33,799 bases of DNA, taken from assembly GCA_022511005.1 (NCBI GenBank), contig JAFLSJ010000011.1:1-33799 (forward strand), read 5' to 3'. Positions within the stretch are counted from its first letter, which is position 1. Every line of letters begins with the position of its first letter. This document shows, piece after piece, positions 1-7,598 of this stretch. This DNA is from Ruminococcus sp. GTDB taxonomy: Bacteria; Bacillota; Clostridia; Oscillospirales; Acutalibacteraceae. A program made the translations under genes and the position numbers. Under the pieces are notes generated by a model, which was not told where the DNA came from, did no database searches, and saw nothing but the letters and a program-made list of their open reading frames with translations.

Positions 1-29
1 TAAATAATAAAACGAGTAATTAAATTTTC

Positions 30-54
30 GGGCGACCGCAAGGGTCGCCCCTAC
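30..54 (+). repeat. Dispersed 'GCAAG-loop' palindromic repeat, copy 1
   Basis: Stem GGGCGACC (30-37) and GGTCGCCC (43-50) around the loop GCAAG, followed by CTAC. The same hairpin recurs at 7603-7623, 7655-7679 and 28436-28460, and in decayed form near 23955, 23997, 24088 and 28330-28410. It is not followed by a U-tract here, so it is not a plain terminator. Confidence 0.85.
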
Positions 55-144
55 GATATGTTTGAAATGTTCTGCTTAAGTTGATGACATTGCCTTGTTA
101 GGAAGATATTAATCTTCTAAAACATTATCTTCTTGATAAAAAGT

Positions 145-174
145 AAAAAAGCCACCGATTGATTAATCGGTGGC
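145..174 (-). terminator. Rho-independent terminator of the mecA-like gene
   Basis: A 10-bp perfect stem (151-160 with 165-174, loop GATT) is followed on the minus strand by six T residues (150-145). It lies 88 bases past the stop codon of the MecA-like gene. The stretch 61-144 holds nothing I recognise. Confidence 0.8.
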
Positions 175-261
175 TTTAAAATATCGATAAAGCTTAGACA
201 AGTTAATTTTAGATACCAAATAATTTGCTATTTAAAAATAATCTTAATATACTCTCCTACC

Positions 262-831
262 CTACCTTGAAAATGCTTTGCCTATAACATCAACTGCATT
301 TTTATCACATATTGTTTTGCCTGCTTCCTTTAATGCAGACAAAAATGCTCTTGTGCATTTTTGTCGTTTACCATATTCATTTAAAATCCTTTTTGCAATC
401 TGCGGAATCGGATGGTAATCAAACACAAGATAATATTCCTTTTTGAATAAATACGCTCTGCTTGAACGAACATAGATATTTTCATTGTAAATAAGCGATA
501 TTGCCTTTAAAAAGTCATCGGTATTTTCAAAACAAAAGCAGGTATTCTCTTTCGGCTTTTTAATTCTGTATTTTGTCCTTGAATTGCGTTTTTCCATAAA
601 GGTCACAAGTATAAGACATCCGTTCTGATGCGGAAGTGCTTCCATTAAAAGCTTTTTATTATTAGTGGATAAGCCCGTTTTGTTACATACCATTGTGATA
701 AATCTATTGAGGATTTTTTTTGAATGAGTATTTTCAAAGCCCATAGAGTCAAATTCAAGTTCGTAATCCTTCATATCCTGATTACAAAGTGCAATCAACA
801 CCTTTGAGCTGTCTATTTGCTCTATTGTCAT
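262..831 (-). CDS. mecA: MecA-family adaptor protein
   Basis: A 189-residue protein that looks like the clostridial form of MecA, the adaptor that hands substrates to the ClpC unfoldase (in Bacillus it targets ComK and other proteins). Visible family features are the N-terminal MTIEQIDSSKVLI segment, typical of the substrate-binding domain, and a C-terminal half of alternating strands and helices beginning near KNENIYVRSS-like sequence (residues about 115-189, with YYLVFDYHP). The length is slightly below the 200-220 residues usual for Bacillus MecA, and the acidic linker is short. The start is supported by AAGGAG six bases upstream. It is monocistronic, with its own promoter (867-895) and terminator. 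The target protein here is unknown. Family assignment rests on recalled sequence pattern. Confidence 0.7.
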   Translation of the reverse strand: MTIEQIDSSKVLIALCNQDMKDYELEFDSMGFENTHSKKILNRFITMVCNKTGLSTNNKKLLMEALPHQNGCLILVTFMEKRNSRTKYRIKKPKENTCFCFENTDDFLKAISLIYNENIYVRSSRAYLFKKEYYLVFDYHPIPQIAKRILNEYGKRQKCTRAFLSALKEAGKTICDKNAVDVIGKAFSR

Positions 832-866
832 AATTATCTCCTTAATAAAATAAAGTTTCTATTACC

Positions 867-895
867 ATATTATGATGAATTATTAAAATTTGCAA
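867..895 (-). promoter_or_regulatory. Sigma-A-type promoter for the mecA-like gene
   Basis: On the minus strand, -35 TTGCAA (895-890), a 17-bp spacer and -10 TAATAT (872-867), about 36 bases before the start codon. Confidence 0.55.
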
Positions 896-951
896 GTGAA
901 TATTATTGGTAACTAAATCTTTCAAATTTATATGTAAATATCTATATAAAA

Positions 952-965
952 GTTGTGTATACAAC
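952..965. promoter_or_regulatory. Palindromic operator candidate before the GH13 gene
   Basis: GTTGTGTATACAAC has arms GTTGT/ACAAC around GTAT, and ends 9 bases upstream of the -35 box of the GH13 promoter. Spacing and sequence recall GntR-family sugar operators (TTGTATACAA type). No regulator gene is adjacent, so this is a guess. Confidence 0.35.
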
Positions 966-974
966 AAAAAAATA

Positions 975-1003
975 TTGCATTTAGTTTAGCAAAATGATAA
1001 AAT
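975..1003 (+). promoter_or_regulatory. Sigma-A-type promoter for the GH13 gene
   Basis: -35 TTGCAT (975-980), 17-bp spacer, -10 TAAAAT (998-1003), placing the start of transcription near 1010, about 40 bases before the ATG. Confidence 0.6.
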
Positions 1004-1051
1004 TCTATTATATTGAATAAAGGTTAATACCTGTTTTGAAAGGATGTTTTT

Positions 1052-2590
1052 ATGCCGAAGTGGTTAAAAGATGCAGTATTTTATGAAATTTATCCTCAGA
1101 GCTTTTATGATACCAATGGTGATGGTATCGGAGATATTGAGGGTATTATTCAAAAGCTTGACTATGTAAAAGGTTTAGGCTGTAACGCAATCTGGCTTAA
1201 TCCCATATACGATTCACCCTTTATGGACGCGGGATATGATGTAAGAAATTATAAAAAGGTTGCAGAGCGTTACGGAACTAATGAAGATCTTATTAGGCTT
1301 TTTAATATTGCTCACCAAAAAGGAATTAAAATTCTTCTTGATTTAGTTCCGGGACATACATCAGATACACACCCGTGGTTTCAACAGGCAAAAAAGGCTG
1401 AAAAAAGCGATTTATCAAACAGATATATTTTTACCGACAGTGTATGGGAAGCACCTCCGCAATACCGTTTAATGTGCGGTATTTGTGAGCGAGACAGCAA
1501 TTATCTTGTAAACTTTTTCAGTTCACAGCCTGCTTTAAACTATGGCTTTTACGATATTACCCACCCTGCATGGCAATTGCCCTGCGACCACCCCGACTGC
1601 CTTGCAACCGTTGAAGCACTTAAGGATATAATGCGTTTTTGGCTTGATCAAGGTGCAGACGGTTTCAGAGTTGATATGGCTGATTCTCTCGTTAAAAATG
1701 ATGAGGAAAAAGTTGCAACTGCAAAAATTTGGAAAGGTATCCGTAAAATGCTTGATGAGGATTATCCTGAAGCCGCACTCGTTGCAGAATGGTCTAATCC
1801 CGTAAGAGCAATTAACAACGCAGGATTTCATATGGATTTCTGCCTTGACCACTTTAAAAATCCAAACAACTATCTTTTCCGTTTTACAGAAGACGGAGAA
1901 AATAAGGGCTTTTTTAATAAAAACGGAAAGGGCAATATTAAGGACTTTACAAGAACTTTTCTTGACGGCTACGAGAAAACCAAAGGTAACGGATATATCA
2001 GTATGTTTACCTGTAATCACGATACACCCCGTCTTACACATTACCTTGATAAAGAGGCAATTAAGCTTGGCGATGCGGTAATTTTTACACTTCCGGGTGT
2101 TCCGTTCCTTTATTACGGCGATGAACTTGGAATGAAATATATAGAAGGACTTGTCAGCAAAGAAGGCGGTTTCAGCAGAACAGGAACACGTACCCCAATG
2201 CAATGGAACAGCGGCAAAAACTTAGGCTTTTCAACATCAGACAATCCTTATTTGCCGGTTGACGATTCAGCAGATGCACCAACTGTTGAAAATCAGCAGA
2301 ATGACCCTGATAGCATTTATAAGGTTGTAACGGATATTATTAAACTTCGCCACGAAAATGAAGATTTACAGGCTGACGGCGATTTTGAAATACTTTATGC
2401 AGAAGAGAATAAAGTTCCCTTTGTATATAAAAGAGGGCAGTTTGTAATATTTGTAAACCCGACATTGAATGACGCTTCTGTTGATTTTGATATTCCTGTA
2501 AAGGAAGAGGTATATAAAATCAAAGAAAGCAAAGTAGAAAGCGGTAAGGTTACTTTAGGCGCACAAAGCTTTTTAATGGTAAAAATTTAA
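1052..2590 (+). CDS. Cytoplasmic GH13 alpha-glucosidase/alpha-amylase family enzyme
   Basis: A 512-residue glycoside hydrolase of family 13, acting on alpha-linked gluco-oligosaccharides. The N-terminus (WLKDAVFYEIYPQSF) is the usual start of the (beta/alpha)8 barrel and there is no signal peptide, so the enzyme should be intracellular. Catalytic residues are visible: nucleophile Asp208 in GFRVDMAD, acid/base Glu246 in LVAEWSN, and transition-state Asp324 in CNHDTP. A small C-terminal beta domain closes the protein. Cysteine-rich insert CGICERDSN and CDHPDC in the barrel is less usual. The start is backed by GAAAGGATG upstream. It stands alone between its promoter and a strong terminator. It probably processes imported malto-oligosaccharides; trehalose-phosphate hydrolase and glucosyltransferase activities cannot be excluded from sequence alone. 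Confidence 0.88.
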   Translation: MPKWLKDAVFYEIYPQSFYDTNGDGIGDIEGIIQKLDYVKGLGCNAIWLNPIYDSPFMDAGYDVRNYKKVAERYGTNEDLIRLFNIAHQKGIKILLDLVPGHTSDTHPWFQQAKKAEKSDLSNRYIFTDSVWEAPPQYRLMCGICERDSNYLVNFFSSQPALNYGFYDITHPAWQLPCDHPDCLATVEALKDIMRFWLDQGADGFRVDMADSLVKNDEEKVATAKIWKGIRKMLDEDYPEAALVAEWSNPVRAINNAGFHMDFCLDHFKNPNNYLFRFTEDGENKGFFNKNGKGNIKDFTRTFLDGYEKTKGNGYISMFTCNHDTPRLTHYLDKEAIKLGDAVIFTLPGVPFLYYGDELGMKYIEGLVSKEGGFSRTGTRTPMQWNSGKNLGFSTSDNPYLPVDDSADAPTVENQQNDPDSIYKVVTDIIKLRHENEDLQADGDFEILYAEENKVPFVYKRGQFVIFVNPTLNDASVDFDIPVKEEVYKIKESKVESGKVTLGAQSFLMVKI

Positions 2591-2606
2591 TTTTATACAT
2601 AAATGA

Positions 2607-2651
2607 GGGCTGTCTCAAACTAAAACTTGTTTTGAGACAGCCCCAGATTTT
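2607..2651 (+). terminator. Terminator after the GH13 gene
   Basis: A 13-bp stem (2607-2619 with 2631-2643) followed by CAGATTTTTT on the plus strand. It sits between convergent genes and may also stop minus-strand transcription of trpS, though the minus-side tail is poorer in T. Confidence 0.8.
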
Positions 2652-2672
2652 TTACTTAAAATAAAAATAGAA

Positions 2673-3674
2673 TTAAAGAATAAATCCTGTCTTTTTCATA
2701 GCTTTATTAAGAGTTCGTCTGCTGATTTTAAGAGCAATTTCATCAGCTTTTCTGTAACATTCTTCAAGATATGCCCTATCCTTAATCAATTGCTCGTATT
2801 TTTCTCTTATAGGCCTGAGTGTTTCAACTACTGCTTCGCCTACTGCAATCTTAAAATCGCCGTAGCCTTTACCCTCAAAATCTTTTTCGATTTGCTCATT
2901 TGTAAGCCCTGTTACAGCACCGTAAATAGACATAAGGTTATTAACTCCGTCCTTGCCTTCTGCATAACGAACACAGGCTTCACTGTCTGTTACTGCACGC
3001 TTGAACTTTTTCATAATAACCTCAGGTGCATCAAGAAGATGAACACAGCCGTTTACATTTTCATCACTTTTGCTCATTTTCCTGGTTGGATCCTGTAAGC
3101 TCATAACCCTTGCTCCGTGCTTTGGATAATATCCCTCCGGCACTTTAAATACGTTTCCGTATAGACCATTAAAACGCTGAGCTATATCACGGGTCAATTC
3201 AAGGTGCTGTTTCTGGTCTGCACCAACAGGAACATAATCTGCCTGATAGAGCAAAATATCTGCCGCCATTAAACAAGGATAGGTGAACAGTCCGGCATTA
3301 ATATTATCAGCGTGCTTAGCTGATTTGTCTTTAAACTGAGTCATTCTTGAAAGCTCGCCGAACTGAGTGTTACAGTTTAAAACCCATGCAAGCTCAGCGT
3401 GGGTATGAACGTGACTCTGAATAAAAAACAAACTTTTTTCTATATCAATACCACATGCCATAATAGAAGCGTATGCGTCTATTATATTTTTTCTCATCTG
3501 CGCAGGCTCCTGCCTTACGGTAATAGTGTGTAAATCTGCAAGAGCATAAATGCAGTCAAATTCATCCTGCATTTTTACCCAGTTTCTTACAGCACCTAAA
3601 TAGTTGCCTAATGTAATTGTTCCGCTTGGCTGAATGGCACTGAAAACAATTTTTCTCTTTTCTGTATTTTCCAT
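2673..3674 (-). CDS. trpS: Tryptophanyl-tRNA synthetase
   Basis: A class I aminoacyl-tRNA synthetase of 333 residues, normal for bacterial TrpRS; it charges tRNA-Trp. Motifs: the PSGTITLGNYLG segment carrying the HIGH-equivalent near the N-terminus, the AxxLLYQADYVPVGADQ specificity/dimer region, and KMSKS in RKMSKSDENV. I start it at the ATG at 3674: AAAGGG lies eight bases upstream, whereas the in-frame GTG three codons earlier overlaps that ribosome site. It follows the aminotransferase gene by 177 bases with no terminator between them, only a palindromic repeat, and I see no convincing promoter of its own. It is therefore probably read from the Trp-type T-box promoter at 5378-5406. Confidence 0.95.
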   Translation of the reverse strand: MENTEKRKIVFSAIQPSGTITLGNYLGAVRNWVKMQDEFDCIYALADLHTITVRQEPAQMRKNIIDAYASIMACGIDIEKSLFFIQSHVHTHAELAWVLNCNTQFGELSRMTQFKDKSAKHADNINAGLFTYPCLMAADILLYQADYVPVGADQKQHLELTRDIAQRFNGLYGNVFKVPEGYYPKHGARVMSLQDPTRKMSKSDENVNGCVHLLDAPEVIMKKFKRAVTDSEACVRYAEGKDGVNNLMSIYGAVTGLTNEQIEKDFEGKGYGDFKIAVGEAVVETLRPIREKYEQLIKDRAYLEECYRKADEIALKISRRTLNKAMKKTGFIL

Positions 3675-3729
3675 TTTTATCACCCTTTCATACTAAATAC
3701 CGTTTGAATCAAGAAATAGATTATCGAGG

Positions 3730-3809
3730 AAAATTTGTGCAGAGCGAGGCGGAGGACGCTGTTTAGCTGACGCCAAGAAAGGACGACAACAAAGCTATGC
3801 GCAAATTTT
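3730..3809. repeat. 80-bp palindromic, MITE-like element inside the trpS operon
   Basis: Imperfect terminal inverted repeats AAAATTTGTGCAGAG (3730-3744) and CTATGCGCAAATTTT (3795-3809) match at 13 of 15 positions. The interior is much more GC-rich (GAGGCGGAGGACGC, CTGACGCC) than the surrounding DNA. No open frame is visible. I recall similar intergenic elements from other gut Clostridia, but cannot confirm that here. Confidence 0.6.
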
Positions 3810-3851
3810 ATTCATAAGATATCCTTTATTTAAATGGGGTTTAGTACTAAA

Positions 3852-5039
3852 TTATTTTATTATTTCGTCTGCAAGCTTGCCTAAAATTTTAATTCCCTTT
3901 TCAAGCTGTTCATCGGTAGGAGTAGAAAAGTTAATTCTAAAGCTTTGGCATTTTTCATTTTCGTCAGTTAAAAAAGCGTTTCCCGGAACAACGCATACCT
4001 TATTTAAAACTGCTGTTTTGCAAAATTCAGGCATATCAACAATTTCGGGAAGCTCACACCATATGAATAACCCTCCGTCAATTTTGTGATACTTAATTTT
4101 TGGAGCATATTTATCAAGCAAATCCATACAAAATTTTGCTTTTTTGCTGTATATGTTTCTTAAATCTTCAAGATGCTGTTCAAAGTTATACTTTGTCATA
4201 TATTCGTAGCAGACAACCTGTGCCCAGATGTTTGAGTGAACATCACTTCCCTGCTTGCATACAACAAGCTTTGAAATTATTTCCTTTGGCGCAACGGTAT
4301 ATGCAACACGAATACCCGGAGCAACAACCTTGCTGAAGCTTCCTGCATAAATTACGATATCCTCTGTATCGAAAGATTTAATTGCAGGGATTGCCTCGCC
4401 GCTGTATCTAAGCTCTCCGTAAGGATTATCTTCAATAATAAGAACCTCATACTTCTTTGCAAGCTCATACATTTTTTTGCGTTTTTCAAGGCTCATTGTA
4501 ACGCCTGAGGGATTTTGATAATTAGGAATAGTATAAATGAATTTTGTGTTTTTATTTTCCTGCAAGGCTTTCTCTAAAGCCTCCATATTCATACCGTCTG
4601 CCTCAACAGGAACACCTACAAGCTTACCATTATAACTCCTGAATGTATTTAAAGAGCCGATAAAGCTGGGTGCCTCACAAATTACAACCTCTCCCTCATT
4701 AAGAAGTGACTTTGAGCATAAGTCCATAATTTGCTGTGCGCCTGATGTAATTAAAATATCATCATTTTGAGAGCCGATATTCTGACTTTCCTTTAAATAC
4801 TTTTTGAGGTGTTCCCTTAATGGAGTGTAGCCCTCGGTAACACTATATTGCAAAACGGAAATAGGATTTTCCTCAAATATTTTTTTAGAAATTTCTTCTA
4901 TCTCTTTACAGGGAAAAGCATCAGGCGAGGGATTTCCTGCTGAAAGAGAAATAATCTCGGGGTCTGCTGCGTATTTAAAAATTTCCCTGATTGCACTTGG
5001 TTTTAAATTTTTTACTCTTTGAGAAAATTTATATTCCAA
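3852..5039 (-). CDS. PLP-dependent class I/II aminotransferase
   Basis: A 395-residue fold-type I aminotransferase of the group that includes 2-aminoadipate and aromatic aminotransferases (LysN/ARO8-like). Visible features: N-terminal SLSAGNPSPDAFP, the substrate-cavity segment QYSVTEGYTPLREHL, the TSGAQQIMDL cofactor loop, NYQNPSG, and the PLP-binding lysine in YAGSFSKVVAPGIRV. The C-terminus has the conserved RINFSTPTDEQLEKGI. Translation starts at TTG (5039), preceded by AAAGGTG seven bases upstream. It is the first gene behind a T-box leader whose specifier and acceptor-pairing bases both point to tRNA-Trp, and trpS follows. This context suggests a role in tryptophan or aromatic amino-acid metabolism, which the protein sequence alone does not prove. 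Confidence 0.85.
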   Translation of the reverse strand: MEYKFSQRVKNLKPSAIREIFKYAADPEIISLSAGNPSPDAFPCKEIEEISKKIFEENPISVLQYSVTEGYTPLREHLKKYLKESQNIGSQNDDILITSGAQQIMDLCSKSLLNEGEVVICEAPSFIGSLNTFRSYNGKLVGVPVEADGMNMEALEKALQENKNTKFIYTIPNYQNPSGVTMSLEKRKKMYELAKKYEVLIIEDNPYGELRYSGEAIPAIKSFDTEDIVIYAGSFSKVVAPGIRVAYTVAPKEIISKLVVCKQGSDVHSNIWAQVVCYEYMTKYNFEQHLEDLRNIYSKKAKFCMDLLDKYAPKIKYHKIDGGLFIWCELPEIVDMPEFCKTAVLNKVCVVPGNAFLTDENEKCQSFRINFSTPTDEQLEKGIKILGKLADEIIK

Positions 5040-5069
5040 TTAAATCACCTTTTTAAAATTATATTTACA

Positions 5070-5371
5070 AAAAATAAAAGCTCTTATCCCTTATAAACAA
5101 GGGACAAAAGCTGATAAACTTCTGCGGTGCCACCCAAATTGATGAATACTAAACAAAAACTGAATTAGTATAAACATCCACTTCGCAAAAATGCTTCCCG
5201 TAACGGAGGATACCGTCAGATACTACTCTCAAAAGGTTTTATCTTCCTGATAATTTTGCTCTGCCCTCACAAGTCCATTGGGAAAAGTTCTGTTACCGAT
5301 TTCCACCAACCACGGCTCTCTTGAAACAGAAATTTTTTCTTACTACTCTTGCTCATCGGTTTAAAATATCT
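5070..5371 (-). promoter_or_regulatory. T-box riboswitch leader, predicted tRNA-Trp specific
   Basis: Minus-strand leader RNA. Stem I begins GATGAGCAAGAGTAGTAAG (GA motif plus AGTA of the specifier loop). Its distal loop contains GTTGGTGGAAA, and its 3' side carries CCAATGGACTTG, in which TGG (5277-5275) sits at the specifier position followed by the conserved A. The T-box sequence GGGTGGCACCGCAGA lies at 5135-5121; its bulge TGGC would pair with a tRNA ending GCCA, matching the G discriminator of bacterial tRNA-Trp. A perfect 14-bp terminator stem (5112-5099 with 5092-5079) with a T-rich tail (5078-5070) ends the leader. Low charging of tRNA-Trp should favour the antiterminator and expression of the aminotransferase, and probably of trpS. 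Confidence 0.9.
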
Positions 5372-5377
5372 AAATAC

Positions 5378-5406
5378 ATTATACAGTTACACAAAACAAC
5401 TGTCAA
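5378..5406 (-). promoter_or_regulatory. Consensus sigma-A promoter of the T-box operon
   Basis: Perfect -35 TTGACA (5406-5401), 17-bp spacer, perfect -10 TATAAT (5383-5378) on the minus strand. This is the strongest promoter by sequence in the window, as fits an attenuation-controlled unit. Confidence 0.88.
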
Positions 5407-5458
5407 TAGAAAAAGTATTTTTGTAAAAACGAAAAAGATTTAAGATTGTAAAAAATCA

Positions 5459-5487
5459 TTGTATTTGAATACGGTTTGTAGTATAAT
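5459..5487 (+). promoter_or_regulatory. Promoter of the DHHW-Nudix unit
   Basis: -35 TTGTAT (5459-5464), 17-bp spacer, -10 TATAAT (5482-5487), 50 bases before the GTG start and divergent from the T-box promoter. Confidence 0.6.
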
Positions 5488-5536
5488 AACATATTATAAA
5501 TGATAATAGGGGAAATAAAACTTAAGGAGGTAAGTC

Positions 5537-6778
5537 GTGGTAAATAATGGGTATAACAGAAATTATAACAGAAATTACAAAAGCAGTAATTATAACGGAA
5601 GAAACAGAAAAAGACGCAACAAAAAAAGAATCAGAAACAGAATTATAATTGTTTCTTCAATGGTTCTTATCTTTGTGTTGATTATTATATTATTGACGCT
5701 TATGTTCAAAAGCTGTTTTGGCAAAGATGAACAGACTTCAGCAACAATTCCTACCGCAACTATTGCTCCCACAACTGAAGCTTCTAAAAGTTCATCGAAA
5801 GCAAACACATCAGGCGGAATATTGGATAATGTTTCCGATATTACAAGCACAACCGAGTTTTTAACTCCAAAACCTGAAGATAATAATCAAAGTGCCTCTC
5901 TTGATGAAAGCTTGTTAATCTGGAATAATGCGGCATTCGAGCTTTTTTACGGTTCTGAAGACAGTGCAACCAGCTATGCTAATTCAATCAACAGTTATGC
6001 TGACAGTCTTGGCTTTTCAGTTAAGGTTTACAGTATGGTAGTTCCTAATCATACCGAAATGGGTCTGCCTGAAAGGTTAAAAAAAGGTGATGGTTATTCA
6101 TCAACATCTCAGGCAGAAAATATTAAAACAATTTACAGCAAATTTAACTCAAATGTTACACCTATAAACTGTTATAATAATTTATCTAAGCATTGCAACG
6201 AATATATATATTTTAATACCGATCATCACTGGACGGGACTTGGCTCTTATTATGCTTATGAAGCATTTGCCAAAACAACAAATCAGAGCGTACTTTCACT
6301 CTCTGACTGCACAGAAGAAAAAATAGAAGGCTTTACAGGCTCATTTACAAATATGGTAAATACCGATTTAGGTACAGATACCGTTTCATACTGGGAATTT
6401 CCTTATAAAGCAACAATGGATATGACATCGGATTCAAACAAAGAGCTTGATTCTTATAATTCCGTTTATTATGAGGGAGAAACAGGTGGCTCTAACGCTT
6501 ACGGCGTGTTTATTTACGGTGATAATCCCCTTTCAGTTTTAAAATCGGACAGAAACACAGGCAAGAAAATTGCAGTTGTTAAAGAAAGCTACGGCAACGC
6601 ATTCGTACCTTATCTTACGTATAATTATGATGAGGTTCATGTAATTGATTTCAGACACTGGACAGGCAATCTCCCTCAGTATTGTAGTGAAAACGGAATT
6701 AATGAAGTATTATTCATTAATGGAGTTATGTCTGCAAACACACCAATACAGTTAAGAGCAATGGACTCTTTGTTTTAA
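5537..6778 (+). CDS. Membrane-anchored DHHW-motif protein (SGNH-like fold)
   Basis: A 413-residue protein with a very basic, Asn/Arg-rich cytoplasmic N-terminus (about residues 1-35), one transmembrane helix (about 36-60) and a Ser/Thr-rich stalk to about residue 115. The outer domain carries the signature Asp229-His-His-Trp232 in NTDHHWTGLGSYYAY. This motif defines the DHHW family, which is related to AlgX/AlgJ-type SGNH domains that acetylate or process extracellular polysaccharide. The segment VVKESYGNAFVPYL near residue 350 is also typical. Start is GTG, with AAGGAGG nine bases upstream. It is followed at 43 bases by a Nudix gene with its own strong ribosome site. The substrate is unknown; modification of a cell-wall glycan is a family-based inference. 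Confidence 0.8.
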   Translation: MVNNGYNRNYNRNYKSSNYNGRNRKRRNKKRIRNRIIIVSSMVLIFVLIIILLTLMFKSCFGKDEQTSATIPTATIAPTTEASKSSSKANTSGGILDNVSDITSTTEFLTPKPEDNNQSASLDESLLIWNNAAFELFYGSEDSATSYANSINSYADSLGFSVKVYSMVVPNHTEMGLPERLKKGDGYSSTSQAENIKTIYSKFNSNVTPINCYNNLSKHCNEYIYFNTDHHWTGLGSYYAYEAFAKTTNQSVLSLSDCTEEKIEGFTGSFTNMVNTDLGTDTVSYWEFPYKATMDMTSDSNKELDSYNSVYYEGETGGSNAYGVFIYGDNPLSVLKSDRNTGKKIAVVKESYGNAFVPYLTYNYDEVHVIDFRHWTGNLPQYCSENGINEVLFINGVMSANTPIQLRAMDSLF

Positions 6779-6821
6779 GAAGATAAAAACAAAAGAATTT
6801 AATTAAAAAGGAGGTAATACC

Positions 6822-7520
6822 GTGCTTGCAGAAAGAGCAGAGGCAAACATTTTTGGAGTATTGTCGGAAAAATTCGGGCTTTATACCGGATATGCCAACA
6901 CAGATTCCGAAAAGAACAAAAGCATATATATAGTTTCCCGAAAAAAGCCTGCTGACTATTTTAGCGGTACGGTTATTGCAGTAGTTACTTTTAAAGATGG
7001 TGAAGAAAAACAGATAGTTGCTTATGACGGTGAGGTTTTTTATGAGCCGGAACTTATGGAAATTTTATCTGTGCTTAAAAATGTAGTTATAGAGAAAATT
7101 AAATGCTTATATGAAAAATCCTGTGGCGCAGTAATTTTTTATAAAGGTCGTCAGAATAATGTAAATCTTCTGCTTGTTAAAAACAGCAACGGCAGATATT
7201 GGAGCTTTCCTAAAGGTCATATTGAAATGAACGAAACAGAACAAGAAACTGCCGTCAGAGAAATTAAAGAAGAAACAAACCTTGATGTTGAAATCTGCGG
7301 CAATTTCAGAGAAATCAGCGAGTATTGCCCTTTCGGAAAAATAAGAAAAAGGGTTGTATTCTTTTTGGCTCGGGCGTTTACAGATAATGTAAAAATTCAG
7401 GAGTCTGAAATAGACAGCTATATTTGGGTGGATATTCAACAGGCAAGAAAACTCTGTACTTACGATAACGATTTAAGAATTATTGATAAAGCAGAAACCG
7501 CAATACATTTGATGAAATAA
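6822..7520 (+). CDS. Nudix hydrolase with an extra N-terminal domain
   Basis: A 232-residue protein in two parts. Residues about 98-232 form a Nudix domain: the Nudix box runs from GHIEMNETEQETAVREI through KEETNLDV and retains the RExxEE core that binds divalent metal. It resembles the Ap4A/NDP-sugar pyrophosphohydrolase branch (YWSFPKGH before the box). Residues about 1-90 are not Nudix. The stretch containing DYFSGTVIAVVTFKDGEEK and IVAYDGEVFYEPELMEIL resembles the C-terminal half of small clostridial proteins annotated as inorganic-pyrophosphatase-like (pattern FxGxVIAVI...VVAPxGxxFxxEEI). Start is GTG, with AAGGAGG eight bases before it. It lies downstream of the DHHW gene in the same transcript and before a clear terminator. 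The substrate cannot be read from sequence. Confidence 0.85.
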   Translation: MLAERAEANIFGVLSEKFGLYTGYANTDSEKNKSIYIVSRKKPADYFSGTVIAVVTFKDGEEKQIVAYDGEVFYEPELMEILSVLKNVVIEKIKCLYEKSCGAVIFYKGRQNNVNLLLVKNSNGRYWSFPKGHIEMNETEQETAVREIKEETNLDVEICGNFREISEYCPFGKIRKRVVFFLARAFTDNVKIQESEIDSYIWVDIQQARKLCTYDNDLRIIDKAETAIHLMK

Positions 7521-7524
7521 AAAG

Positions 7525-7553
7525 TCCTCAGCTTTACAGCTGAGGATTTTTTG
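7525..7553 (+). terminator. Terminator of the DHHW-Nudix unit
   Basis: 9-bp stem TCCTCAGCT/AGCTGAGGA (7525-7533, 7538-7546), loop TTAC, then TTTTTTG; starts 5 bases past the Nudix stop codon. Confidence 0.9.
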
Positions 7554-7598
7554 TAAACAGTTATAAGGAAATTTATATTGCAAATTTTTTTAAAGAGT

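Noticed and set aside
1535..2203. Long minus-strand frame of 222 codons inside the GH13 gene
   Set aside because: It is a shadow of the GH13 coding sequence, with Cys/Phe/Ile-rich composition, no ribosome site and no recognisable motif.
3684..3729. A second T-box directly before trpS
   Set aside because: No GGGTGGCACCGC-type T-box sequence, specifier loop or terminator occurs in 3675-3851.
5275..5400. Methionine (ATG) specifier for the T-box
   Set aside because: ATG overlaps TGG in CCAATGGACTTG, but the conserved A after the specifier and the TGGC acceptor-pairing bases fit Trp rather than Met.
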